From assembly GCF_033439725.1 (NCBI RefSeq), contig NW_026944388.1, positions 3,410,001 to 3,474,000 of the forward strand: 64,000 nucleotides of DNA. The letters run 5' to 3'. The position numbers were made by a program, and so were the translations under genes. This document shows, in pieces, positions 37,629 through 48,364 of this stretch (positions are counted from its first letter, which is position 1; each line of letters opens with the position of its first letter). The notes under the pieces are model-generated. The model was not told the DNA's origin. It ran no database searches and was given only the letters and a program-made list of their open reading frames with translations. The DNA comes from Neurospora tetraspora (lineage: Eukaryota > Ascomycota > Sordariomycetes > Sordariales > Sordariaceae).

Positions 37629-38681
37629 ATGGCTGTTCCCGGCACCCAGATGTAAGCAACCAGAGCAAACGAAGAGCATGGAAGCCTCCTACACACGTCT
37701 ACACGTCAACACGTCTGTCTACACGTCGGTGGGATCTGCTGCTGCTGTGGTGGTGCAGATGCAAAACGAAGGCGTTCAGTTACGAAGCCGGGAAAATGCT
37801 GCCCGCTTGTTGCAGCAGATTCGCGCCGACGGGGATGGGATTTGAAAAGTGGTGGTTTGGCTTGGAAAACAACAAAAGCGGCCTTGATGCTGACTGCTTC
37901 TCTTTCTGTCTACAGTTCCAAGCGCAGAAAGTTCGTCGCTGATGGCGTTTTCTACGCCGAGCTGAACGAGTTCTTCCAGCGCGAGCTCGCTGAGGAGGGC
38001 TACTCCGGTGTCGAGGTCCGCGTTACCCCGACCGTCACCGACATCATCATCCGCGCCACCCACACCCAGGAGGTTCTCGGCGAGCAGGGCCGCCGCATCC
38101 GTGAGCTCACCTCGCTCATCCAGAAGCGCTTCAAGTTCCCCGAGAACTCTGTCTCCCTCTATGCCGCCAAGGTCCAGAACCGCGGTCTCTCCGCCGTCGC
38201 TCAGTGCGAGTCCCTCCGCTACAAGCTCCTCAACGGTCTTGCCGTCCGTCGTGCCTGCTATGGTGTCCTCCGCTTCATCATGGAGTCCGGCGCCAAGGGC
38301 TGCGAGGTCGTCGTTTCCGGCAAGCTCCGCGCTGCTCGCGCCAAGTCCATGAAGTTCACCGATGGCTTCATGATCCACTCCGGTCAGCCCGCTAAGGACT
38401 TCATCGACTCTGCCACCCGCCACGTTCTCCTCCGCCAGGGTGTCCTCGGTATCAAGGTTAAGATCATGCGCGGCTCTGACCCCGAGGGCAAGTCCGGCCC
38501 CCAGAAGTCTCTCCCTGACGCCGTCACCATCATCGAGCCCAAGGAGGAGCAGCCCGTTACCCAGCCCATCAGCCAGGACTACGGCGCCAAGGCCGCTCAG
38601 GTCCAGGCTGCCGCTGAGGCTGCCCGCCAGGAGGAGCAGGCCGGTGAGGAGGAGGCCGCTGCCCCCGCCGCTGAGGAGTAG
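37629..38681 (+). CDS. rps3: 40S ribosomal protein uS3 (RPS3)
   Basis: A small-subunit protein at the mRNA entry channel with a type II KH domain. Exon 1 (37629-37651) encodes MAVPGTQ plus two bases, and exon 2 is 37916-38681, giving 262 aa. The spliced start reads [21 protein letters not shown], the classical S3 N-terminus. The KH region is TRATHTQEV-like ([19 protein letters not shown]). [19 protein letters not shown] and [12 protein letters not shown] follow. The tail is Ala/Glu-rich and longer than yeast (240 aa) and human (243 aa). The codons are strongly C-biased, as expected for a highly expressed gene. The intron of 264 nt is long for this organism and stays open in one frame, which could mislead gene callers. 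After the TAG stop the same frame is open for 50 more codons (see 38682-38834). Confidence 0.97.
37695..37727 (+). promoter_or_regulatory. ACGTC repeat cluster in rps3 intron
   Basis: Four copies of ACGTC lie within 33 bp, in a CTACACGTC-type repeat 44 nt into the first intron. ACGT-core words are CRE/bZIP-like half sites. A regulatory role is inferred only from position and repetition. Confidence 0.35.
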
Positions 38682-38834
38682 GATAACCTCAAGGTCGGGT
38701 CAGATGAGGTTTTCCCTTCCATCGAGGTGCCTGTGTCTTTCAACGAGCCTGAGGTGTCTTTCAACGAGCCTGAGGCCGCTCCTGTGGTGGAGTTTGATTT
38801 CTCCGCCCAGGACGAATATACCGGAGGCTGGTAA
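38682..38834 (+). other. in-frame C-terminal extension after the rps3 stop
   Basis: Fifty sense codons follow the rps3 TAG in the same frame and end at TAA (38832-38834). The codons are C/G-biased like the gene itself. The product is acidic and ends EFDFSAQDEYTGGW. It contains an exact 21-bp tandem repeat of seven codons (VSFNEPE twice). The stop context is TAG followed by G. Readthrough, or removal of an 81-nt in-frame segment ending at the TAG (weak CAG|GTCCAG donor, GAGTAG| acceptor), would both expose it. Confidence 0.5.
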
Positions 38835-40446
38835 AGGACGCTGGGTTTGGGAGGGGTCTTTTTTCAATGTGCTTGCAAGCTCAAACAAACACTGGGTTGC
38901 GGAAATGGATGGGTTCACTTTGGCGTCAACTATGGTCATAGCACATTTGCATTAAGACTTGCGAAAAGGGGAAATGGCGGACGGATTGTTGCTTGGGATT
39001 AGGGATTGTTTTGTAACGAACTCCACGATCAGAGCAGCAACGTCAGGAAGTTCCTGACTTCGCCAGGGAAATAAGATACCTGAACAAGCCCTCCTTCCTT
39101 CCTTGCCTCAATTTGCGATTGCCAATTGTGCCATGTCCTTCGTGTGATCATGGAGACGATCGATATATGGAATAGTATACGAACTGAACCTAAGTGAGGC
39201 ATGTGAAGAAGTAACTATGTAGGTTTGTTGATATGATATCATGGCCTACGTACACAGTACAATCAGATGCAAGCAGGTAAACATCAGCCACTGTCCGCTC
39301 AGGGGCAACGCCCCACAATGTCCCAACCGTTTTCAAGCCTTCTATCTTCGAGGGCTTCACACCAAATGACATCTGACGAACACAGGAGGACTGGCTGACA
39401 CATGCTCAATCGTTTATAACTTGACAAAGAGATAGATACTTCGAAGAAACGAAGTAATCTGGCACCAGTCACGAGCTTAGAAAAGAAAGGCAAATGAGAT
39501 TTGAGGTTGAGAGAAAGAATACACAGCTTGGGGGGGGGTATAATAGTGCCTAGGGGTAATCAGGACTCAGGCTCAAAAGGTTGAGGTGGGAACATGTGGT
39601 TGGGTGCCATGAAGGGGGAAGGGGGAAGATCTCGTAACGCACCCGTACTTGAGACCAAATAAAAACCACAGATACTTCACGATATAACCTAACCCACGGA
39701 GAAGAAGGAGAGTAGTGAGGACACGCACAAAAAAATTCTTGTTGTTTTGGTACTCGATCATCCATCCATCTTTTGTTCCGCGTACATAGATGATTCCCTT
39801 CTGACTTCCCTCCTCCTCACTTCCATATGTTTGTTGTCTATATCTCCCGTCTTTGCTTTGCATCTTCTGAATGATGTTGTGTGTGTGTATAAATCGACAA
39901 TCAATTCGCTCCATCCGTAACAGGTTTCAGGTACCTCGGGTTCTCCAGTTATACGCCCCTCTTTATACCTCTTCGTTTGCCCCGAAAGACTTTCATTGTA
40001 TACACTCAAGTCAACCCTCAATTATTCCTTCAAAGGAAGCGAGTCCTCCTTGGACCAGACTTCGAGACTGCGATATCAGATTAGGCAACTTCGGTCGAAC
40101 TCGGTGGTGGGCCCATACAACGATTCCAAACGTCTTTCCTCGCGTCGACATCGTTGTAGAGTGGTACATGAACTTCCCGTCCGTTTTTGCTAAAGACGGG
40201 CGCGCATCCGTGGAAGTAGGTACCGTAGGTAGATTGGTTTTGGTACACAAGGATTTGGACTGCGCCTTGAGTCCATGCCTTGCCTGTCTGTAGACCGAGG
40301 AGGAAACGAAACAGAGAAATGTAACAACCGACATGTCCCCCCATTATGTCCCATATAGCCTAGTCGGTCTATTGTGAAGAACAATATGCGAGTTAAAACA
40401 GGAGAGAGAAGAAAACAAAGAAAGGAAAGTTAATCGGGGTATCGTA
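38835..40446. other. convergent spacer, rps3 / NIPA-type gene
   Basis: 1.6 kb between convergent genes. It probably holds both 3' UTRs. A poly-G run occurs near 39531-39538. The longer frames are AT-rich and motif-free. No gene is called. Confidence 0.5.
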
Positions 40447-42196
40447 TCATCTCTCTCCAGACTTCTTCCTGTTTTGCATCTCTATCGAATCGCCGACCGC
40501 GTGTTTCTTTCCGTTAGGGGCGAGACGCCCTCCTTGTGTTGTTGATGTCGTCGGTGTTGTGTTTCCGTTGGCCGGGCCTCCGTTGCTGTGTCTAAAGCTG
40601 CCGATCATGGGCGAGCGGGGGTCATCATCCTCCTCGTCCGAATCCTCGGCAAGATCGGCCAGCCCCAGGGCCTCTTCCTCGTCGTAAGCCCTCATGAGAC
40701 CGTCGCGATCGCGGGTGCTGCCTGTGCTCATACGTCCCTGTGAGCGCCGTCTCTCCATACTCATGCGGGTTTGCAGACCTGAGATCATGTCGGTACCAGT
40801 GGCATCGCCGCGGCTCCGTCGTGCGAGGTGCTTGGTGCCATCCGGGTCGCTACGGCTTAGGTTGAGTAGGTAGACTCCGGTAAAGGTGACCAGGAAACCA
40901 CAAAGAAGCGAGAGGGTGGCGACTGGCTCGGTGGTGTTGAAGCCCTTGAAGAGGATGAACGAGGCGCAAAGGGTAGCGGTGGTGAATGTGACGTAGTAGA
41001 GAGGGTTGACACTACAGACATATGTTAGCCAAGTCCTGATGTTTTCCCAAATCCTGAACCTTGAAAACCCACATATTGGTAGGGAACTGGCTGAGGGCCT
41101 TGTTGAAGTAGTTCATCTGCGTCAGAATGCAGACAGCGGTGATAATCATAAAGACATAGGTCGACGGATGGCTGAATTGGTTGTTGCCCGCAAAGGTCAA
41201 CTTCAGCGCAATGCCAAAGGCCTTGACAGCCATGACCGAGATTGAACCCACGGTGGAGCAGATACTAAGATAGACGAGGGGGTTTTTCTTGCCGTAGACC
41301 GGAGCGACCCTGTAGATCATAAACCCGGCAAAGCCACATACCAAAGCCGAGTAAAGGAGAAACCCTGGTAAAGTCAGTTAGCCTAGATACTGTGAAGCGA
41401 AGCCGATATCAGGAGCCAAGACATACCAGGCTGGATCGCGTAGTTGAGAATCTGGTCGATCGTCTGGATATCCTCGTCAGGGGGAGCATGGAGGACAATA
41501 ATGACAGCACCGATGAGGCAGATGGCGCTTCCCAACTTGCCCAATGTCCCGAGCTCTTCGTTGAGGAAGTACGATCCCAGTACCGCTCCTATTAGCACCG
41601 CCAGTGCACCTAGTGGGGTGACCAGAATGGCTGGAGCAAATGCGTATGCCGCAAAGTTGCAAATCTCGCCAGCAACCACTATACGAAACAAAAAATGTCA
41701 GCCCTTCTGGTATCTTTGAACAAAACTGTAATCTCTGGTTGTGGGTATTCCATACTGCATCCAATTCCCGCCCACCACATGGGGTTCCTGAGGTATACGT
41801 AGCCATCTCCTTCGAAGCCGTGTCTCTCTTCTGCTTGGTTCAATCCCTAAACAGCCTGGTGTTAGCACCAACATACCCTCTCGCTATGCGGTTCGTAATT
41901 CGCAGCCAGGCTAAGTGTGGCCGGAGCGGGCGTGACGCTGGGTACGGTACCTTCTTGGTGATCACGAAACTCGTGCCTGTGTGGTGGAGTGTGTTAGAGG
42001 CAACTGTTCCTGAACGTTGTCTGGGGGCTATGCAAGCATACCAATTGCTAAACTCGACGTCATGGCTAGCGCCAGACCGATATACCTGTCCACATCTCCA
42101 TCAGTATGAATGTTCTCCTCTCGACCGGAATCCGAGTCCCGGCTGTAATGGGTCTGCTGCTGCGTTGGCCTACTTTTCTTCCAACATCCACGACAT
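40447..42196 (-). CDS. NIPA-type magnesium transporter (DUF803)
   Basis: A multi-pass membrane protein of the NIPA family (Mg2+ transport; human NIPA1-4). Seven exons: 42196-42174, 42085-42042, 41976-41951, 41846-41756, 41678-41427, 41364-41073 and 41011-40447, giving 430 aa. The family signatures occur in order: EEKYIGLALAMTSSLAIGTS, ITKKGL, YLRNPMWWAG, GEICNFAAYAFAPAILVTPL, VIIVLHAPPDE, QPGFLLYSA, TQMNYFNKALSQF, NIVNPLYYVTFTTATL and TGVYLLNLSR. About nine hydrophobic segments are visible. The C-terminal 110 residues are cytosolic, Arg/Ser and acidic (EDSDEEDDDPRSP), likely regulatory. Three very small exons (23, 44 and 26 nt) open the gene. An alternative start is Met4. Confidence 0.94.
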
Positions 42197-45100
42197 CTTG
42201 AATCAAACGAGTGTAACGACAGCTAAAGATTGCGCTGCACAGTAGTTCGTAAGGAAGCCGCGGTGGCTGTCGTTCTCTCCCAAGTTCGAATGGGGAGCAA
42301 AACCGGGACTCGCGCCGGGCGAGGTTACAAAGAGAATGGAAATCCGAGGCTTAGTTGGTCGTCGTGAGGTTTGGATGCATCCGCTACGCGCCCGGAAGCA
42401 AACGGCCGACGATGGCAACGGATGGGGGCAATCGGTACGTGTAAAGGAGTGACGACGGCGAAAGTTGTCAAGCTGTGTGTGTCTGTTTTGCAGCCCTCCC
42501 TCAGGTTAGGTTAGGGTGGTTTCGCTCGTTCGGATCGGTTGTGTAAGGCAAGGTGTCGTCGTGTGTCTTGGAGTCTTGGACGTTGGTGGTGCCGGTGGTG
42601 GTGCCTCCTCAGTGGTGCCCTGAGGCAAGGTTGCTGTTGGGGAATCTCCGGTTCTTCGAACGGTGTTTTAGCGCGCAGGCAGGGCAAGCGGGCGGGCTAG
42701 GTAAAGGTAGGTAAAAGTCGTAGCGTGCGTATGATAAATTGTGCTAGGTAGCCCTGTCCAGTGTCACGGCAGCGAGCCAGGTGGTTTCAATTCGAGGGGC
42801 GTCGCTGGTGTGGTCGCTGTCGATGGTGCGTCGGCGCTGTGGTGAGGCCAAGTGCAGTGTGTGGATGTCGAGCCAGTGGTGGAGGGAGAAACCGTGGAGC
42901 CAAAACGGTTTCAAGAATCACAAGAGGCGTGGATTCGGCACCCCTGTCGGAGATGTGGTCGAACCCCTGGATATAAGTATGGCAACCTGGTCACTGGCAA
43001 GTCTGGGAGGGCGCCCGTTCCTGTTAGTCAGCCACTTAAAACCCCATCTCAAAGGGCCCGAGCCAGGCCAGAACCACTTGCTTTCATACATACCTATAAG
43101 TAAGTACGTGCTTGAGTTGTGAAATGTCCGAGTGCCCAATGCTGTCCGAGCACGTTTTTGAAGACAGATTACGTGTGCCGAAGAACGCGTGTGCAGTCAG
43201 AAAAAAGGTATGGGGGAATGGGAGTATCAGACGAACACGGTCAACCTCAGCCACTGCAGTCAATTGAGATTTTCTCATGCCTACCGCGACCTGTAGTTCG
43301 TATGTGAAAGACTTTTGAATTTTGATATCTTTCTTAGCCTCATCCGTGCTGCCCGTCCGGCGCCTTCCCTCATTTGATTTTCTAGTAGGTGGACCCCATT
43401 CTACTCGACTCATGGAAGGGAAGCGTGTTGAGCTCGGAATCATTCCTTCCCTTGTTCCTCGGCAGAGCATCAGGGTGGGCTCGCAGCGAGCGTGTCTGAC
43501 CTTCCATCGAGATTCCATTGATCTTTCCAATTTTGGTTGTTGAGGGCCTGAAAGGATCACTGCCCCGCACTTTTATTTTAGTCTTGGAAGCTTCCTTCCC
43601 CTGTGCCTGGCATATACGTAAAGTCTGGTAAGGTAAGGAAAGTGACCTCAGCCAAGATGCTGATATGTACGAGATAGGGGCATTTTTATCTCCGATACTT
43701 CGAGGACCTGCCCGTGTATGGTACGTATTGAGATAGTGACCTGAACTTAATAAGCGGCCAAAGTTGAAACCTGACTCTGGAAGCACCGGAACATTGTGCA
43801 TTCATCGAAACACCTGTTTCCCGTCCTCTGTCCCGAGTCTCCATTGTTATCCACTTCTCTCGAGGGGTGGTTAAAACCCGCGCCGACGGGGTCCGACGAC
43901 CGACGCACGCCGCGGGAAGCCTCCACGCCTCCATCGATCACATCACTGTGCGTATCACGGCAATTACCTGCAGTTGAACAAAATAGCTAGCCGCATATGT
44001 CCGCATGAGTAACTGATCGCCATAACAGAAGCAATGGGTTCACACTAGTGTGTGGTTAACCCTAGATCCGTTCGGGGAGAAGCGATTTGATAAGATTCCG
44101 TCCCGTCCTCCTCCCGGAAAGGGGGTATCTCATCACTGATGTCAATATGCCAAGGAAGGGCAATTTTGTTTCTTGATATTGGTATTTACCAACTCTATGT
44201 AGCAAACTGTAAGCGTGCAAGATGCATTTTGAGGGATAGCACATCAATTAACCATTGAGGCCCGGCTGTGTGGCGAAGCAAAACATGACGAATGCTGTGG
44301 AGTTTCTGAGCTGGGCGCGTTTGAGGCTTCAACATCCATGATCCATCACGATGTGGTCAGATCGACAGTCTCAGCCTTGCATCAAAGTTCATCTAGCACT
44401 TGGGTTTAGATGATTCTCTGCCATTGGGACATGGGAAGACTCAAAGCTCACCCATACTCCCATCTAAACTGATATCTAACCCCAAGCTATCCGATTTTCC
44501 TTACGTGGTACGCCTTCACTATCTCTTCTCAACACCTATTTTGATTTCGCAGAACCCGCATCCCCACACTTCCCAACCCGAAATGCGCCGCCACAAACAG
44601 AAAAGCTCTACATACCTCGTAAAAGAACCCCGTGCCAACCACATGTTGCATAGTCTCGACTGCGATGACCATATGTTACCCGGATATACCCACCAAATTC
44701 AAACGCACCTCTGAACCCTTAAGGACTCCTAAAGATAGCCAAGCCATGTGTCGCCACCGTTCTACTAAACACCAACAAAGACTATAGTACAGGAGAAAGT
44801 ATACACCAGGAAATATGCTATATGGACCTCAGGGAGAGAAGTTCCAAATATGCAGCTTTAGGTTGCAAATATAACAAGCAATCCCTGAGGTACCGCATGT
44901 GTTTTGCTATGTTCAGCAAGATTGCGCTTCTTCGAGCGATATGTCCCCCAGGCCGTCCCAGGGGTTTTCGATTGTTGATGACCGCTGTATGCAACCTGAA
45001 GTTGGGCTGCGTTATCGAGGTCGGTGTCGCGAATCCTGGTGTCAAGTGTCGCCGATCGGGTGAAGAGTAATGAAGTAGGGGGAAACACGACTGGCCCCAT

Positions 45101-45216
45101 TGAGTACGGCCAATCCGTTTCAACTTACCTTGCCATTCTTGAAGCTTGGAGCTTCTCCCAGCGCACATTCAAATTCGGTTCTTCGAATAAGAACAACCAA
45201 GAAAATCAAGAGCAAC
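42197..45216. other. intergenic 3 kb, NIPA-type promoter side
   Basis: The spacer between the NIPA-type gene start and the 3' end of the acidic-protein gene. The first 600 bp are probably promoter and leader. Frames at 43084-43801 (minus) and 44400-44714 (plus) lack a good ATG, motifs or introns, and I do not call them. Confidence 0.5.
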
Positions 45217-48200
45217 TCACAAAAGACAAGGCTGAACTACAGCGGTTAGAGGGGAAGGGGAAGGGGAAGGGGGGGAAATGGGCTGGGAAGCTTAAATCGG
45301 GGCATGGAGGTGTTGGAGCGATGCTACATTTGAAGCCAGAGATTACCGATCAGGTCCGACGACGCTTGACATCTATAGTCTTGATTAGCGAGTTGTTTTC
45401 CCGTGCAGATTAAGCGTTCAACTTACCGGCCTCTTCGGCTTCCTCATCCAGATCATCAGTCCGACCTCTCTTTGCTGTGAGGGGCGGTTGATCTTGAGAG
45501 GTTGTGGTCTGCTGTGTTGAATCATTGCTGTCCTCATCTCCATCATCTCCCCATCCGATTTCGTCGTCGTCACCCTGAGCGTTGCTGGACTCCTGGACTT
45601 GGTCTTCTGTTTCAAACGAGCCATCCTGTTCCTCGTGTTCGTCGTAGTCAATCTCGTCGCCGCTCATGGTATTGGTTGTGCTCGTGTGGGTGGCGGGTTC
45701 TTCGGCTGTGAAGTCATGGGCACCTTCTTCAGTCTGGTCCTTGGAGTCGGTGGTGTTGATTGTGAGATGCGATGTCTCATGGGTGTACTCGACCTCGACC
45801 GCGTTTTCTACTTCAGTATAGTCGCCCATGTTGTGGCCGTCGTCAGTGTACTGGTCCTGCATGGCGGCAGAGTCCGGATTGCGCGAAGTACTAGTGTCGT
45901 TGTTTTCTTGATAGGGCATGTCAGCATCGTCGTAAGCAGAGAAGGTGACGCTTAAATCGGAGTCTTTGTGGGAATGAAAACGACCGCCACGGCCCGGGTG
46001 AGGTGCAGCAAAGTTGACCGGGCTGTTAGATTTCTCGGTGCAAGGTGAGTCGGAGCGGAAAGTGGATGGCGCTGCGAGACTGCGGTACTGGTTTGGTCGC
46101 AGTTCAACTGCAAGCTGGCTTCCGCCGGATACATTGTCCGAGGGCCTGCTATGCAGTGGCGGCATTGTCCCATCCGTTTGCTCGGATCTCATCTTCTTTG
46201 CCCCGAAGCCTAGGTCTGGGAACACGGACTTTCGTTTGAGACCAGGCATGGTATGGATTGGACCTTCATCGTCCGTGTAGTCGATGAGATCGTCATCCTT
46301 GGCTTCGCCTGAGCGCGAAACGTGTATGTGGCTGTGTGTGCCGGGGTTGTGTGTGGCTGACAAAAAGAAAAAAGGGGATTTACCAGTTTCATTGTCGTCA
46401 AGACCGAGCACTGCGTTACCTTCAGTAGACCCCTCCATGATATCGAGGGAGAAGTTGCCGTCGTCCAATGTCTGCCTGAGAGTCAAGTCATCGCCGAGCT
46501 CCTCCGCACCCACTGCATGATCAGCTTCATGATCCTCTTGCTCCTCGACTTCGGCCTCTTCATGATGCTCGAGGTACTCTTCCTCATCATAAGCTTCCTC
46601 CTCCTCTTCCTCGTCGATAGCCTCGGTATGATCACCGTTTTCCGGCTGAGGTTCGTCCATGGCAGACTTCATTTCGGAAGCATGCTCCAAATCACTGCCC
46701 GTCGTCTCCTCCAAGCTGGGCTGAAGCTCTCCGATATCACCATCCATCTCATGCTCAACATCAACGATGCCTGAAGGGCCGTGAGAGGATTCACCGGCAT
46801 CAATGTGTCTTTCCCCGTTGATATCTGCAGATGGCTCTGCTTGGGGAGCTTGAACGATGTTCTCTTCTAGCGAGAATTGCTCAGTATCACGCTCATTCTC
46901 AGGGACATCCGCGGTGACCTGAGGCTCTGTTTGTTCCTCTGATGCCTCATCCTGGACGTCTCCAGCCGAGACGGTAACATCCCCATTCTCGGCTACATTC
47001 CCGCTGACTTCTCGGTCTTCGGTAACCTCGACATCCTCGGCAATTTCGACATTCTCGGTCAGCTCAAGGCCCTCTGGCTGTTCGTCTTCTTTCTCTTCTT
47101 GATCTTGATCTTGCTGGGCTTCCCCGTCTTGATGCTCTTGGTCATCGAATTCATAATCTTGGACATCCTCATGATCATCACCATTTTCGAGGTCTTCATT
47201 GTCATCATAGTCTTCAATGTCCTGATCGTCATCCAGATGTTCATCCTCCCCGGAGGCATCTGAGTAATCGGGAGAGTAGTCAGCTCCACTCCAGATGCCT
47301 GCCTCCTCGAGCAATTCCAAGAACCGGCCCTCGGGGTCCGGACGGACCACAAGATTGAGCGTTAGGGACGTCTCTGTAACGATTCCTTTAGCTAGAAGGA
47401 CATTGTAGCAGTAAATGATCTGATGAAAGCTGCGCTGCAAAAAGTCCTTGCTGGACCTTTCGCCAAAGTTCAAATCAAGCGAGTCAATAACGATAACCAG
47501 TTCTTCTCCGGGTGTCAAGTCTGAGGCAATGACAGAGCGGATAGATGCAAGTAGTTCCGACAATGGTGCGGTTGCAATCTCAGTGTCGGAAAGGAAGTAG
47601 GTCTCAGGATCCATGTCCGAGTTTCCAAAGAGGGCATAACTGCCACCATCATACTGGACTGTGATATCGGTGATGCTAAATGCGGCATCATCCACAATGG
47701 CCTCGTCATGGTCACTCTGACTTTCCTCGAGCTGGTGTCCCTCGTTCACGGCCTCGTCCGCTTGTTCAGCTTCTGAGACCGCTATATCCGGAGCATCGGC
47801 AGCCGCAATACCATTGACGTCCAGGCCGACTTTTATCTCGGCAGCATGTTCAGTAGCCTCCTGATCAACACAAGCGGCCGGCTGTTCTTCCGCATCGTCG
47901 CCCATTTTGGGCTCAGCGAGATCGATCTGGACGTCCTGGGCTTCCTGTTCCGATTTACGTTGATCGGGATTCTCGTCATTTGCAGACGGCGCTTTTGACG
48001 CTGTGGTTTCTGTGGGCTCGTGTTCCGTAGTAGCCTCTTCTGCGACACCCTCCTCCTCTTCGTAACCTATCTCATCACCGTATGCCATGGAGACATCCTG
48101 AGCATCTTCCTCGGCGTCACCTGCCGCCTCTGCTTGCTCATCGTTCGTATTAGGTTGCGCCTCGAGGCCATCGACAGCGACTTCCACATCGGCTGTGACG

Positions 48201-48364
48201 GGTTGAGCGTCAAGATCGACCGTCTGGTACTCGTCTTCCTTGCCGTGTAGGTCGTCGAGTTCTAAGACAAGCTCGTCGGCTTGCACGCCGGCATCTAGCA
48301 TCAAATCATCGTCAAAAACGGCTTTCCCCGCCTCGACGCGGACGTCGAGGATAACTTCCTCCAT
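45217..48364 (-). CDS. large acidic protein of unknown function
   Basis: I do not recognise a named family. Proposed exons are 48364-46384, 46308-45427 and 45236-45217, giving 960 aa and ending AVQPCLL. It is very rich in Asp/Glu/Gln throughout. One ordered domain stands out at about residues 225-350, from FSITDITVQYDGGSYALFGN through SELLASIRSVI to LTLNLVVRPDPEGRFLELLE. An EIDYDE motif and DEIGWGDDGDED lie near the C-terminus, followed by a basic KRGRTDDLDEE. Intron 1 (75 nt, GTAAAT...CAG) contains no stop, so it is uncertain. The last intron has a perfect GTAAGT donor and a CTAAC branch plus TAG acceptor behind a long C-rich pyrimidine tract. Without it the protein would end EEAGKLNA. A nuclear role is only a guess. 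Confidence 0.75.
45251..45279 (+). repeat. GGGGAA repeat / G-quadruplex motif, pyrimidine tract on the gene strand
   Basis: Three GGGGAA units are followed by a run of seven G on the plus strand, which meets the four-G-run quadruplex pattern. On the transcribed RNA of the acidic-protein gene it reads as CCCCTT repeats directly upstream of CTAAC and TAG, so it probably serves as the polypyrimidine tract of the last intron. Confidence 0.6.

Noticed and set aside
37842-37915. ATG-initiated start of uS3 inside its first intron
   Set aside because: The spliced start MAVPGTQISKRRKF is the conserved one; the intronic frame is only open by chance.
37776-38423. 215-codon frame on minus strand opposite rps3
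   Set aside because: A shadow of highly biased ribosomal protein codons. The composition (Ala/Glu/Leu/Gly only) is typical of antisense frames.
43084-43801. overlapping minus-strand frames of 139-158 codons in the 42-45 kb spacer
   Set aside because: No family motif, no consistent splice structure and mixed composition; a chance frame is more likely.
44400-44714. 104-codon plus frame
   Set aside because: Begins at TTG; Pro/His/Ser-rich composition as expected for CA-rich intergenic sequence.
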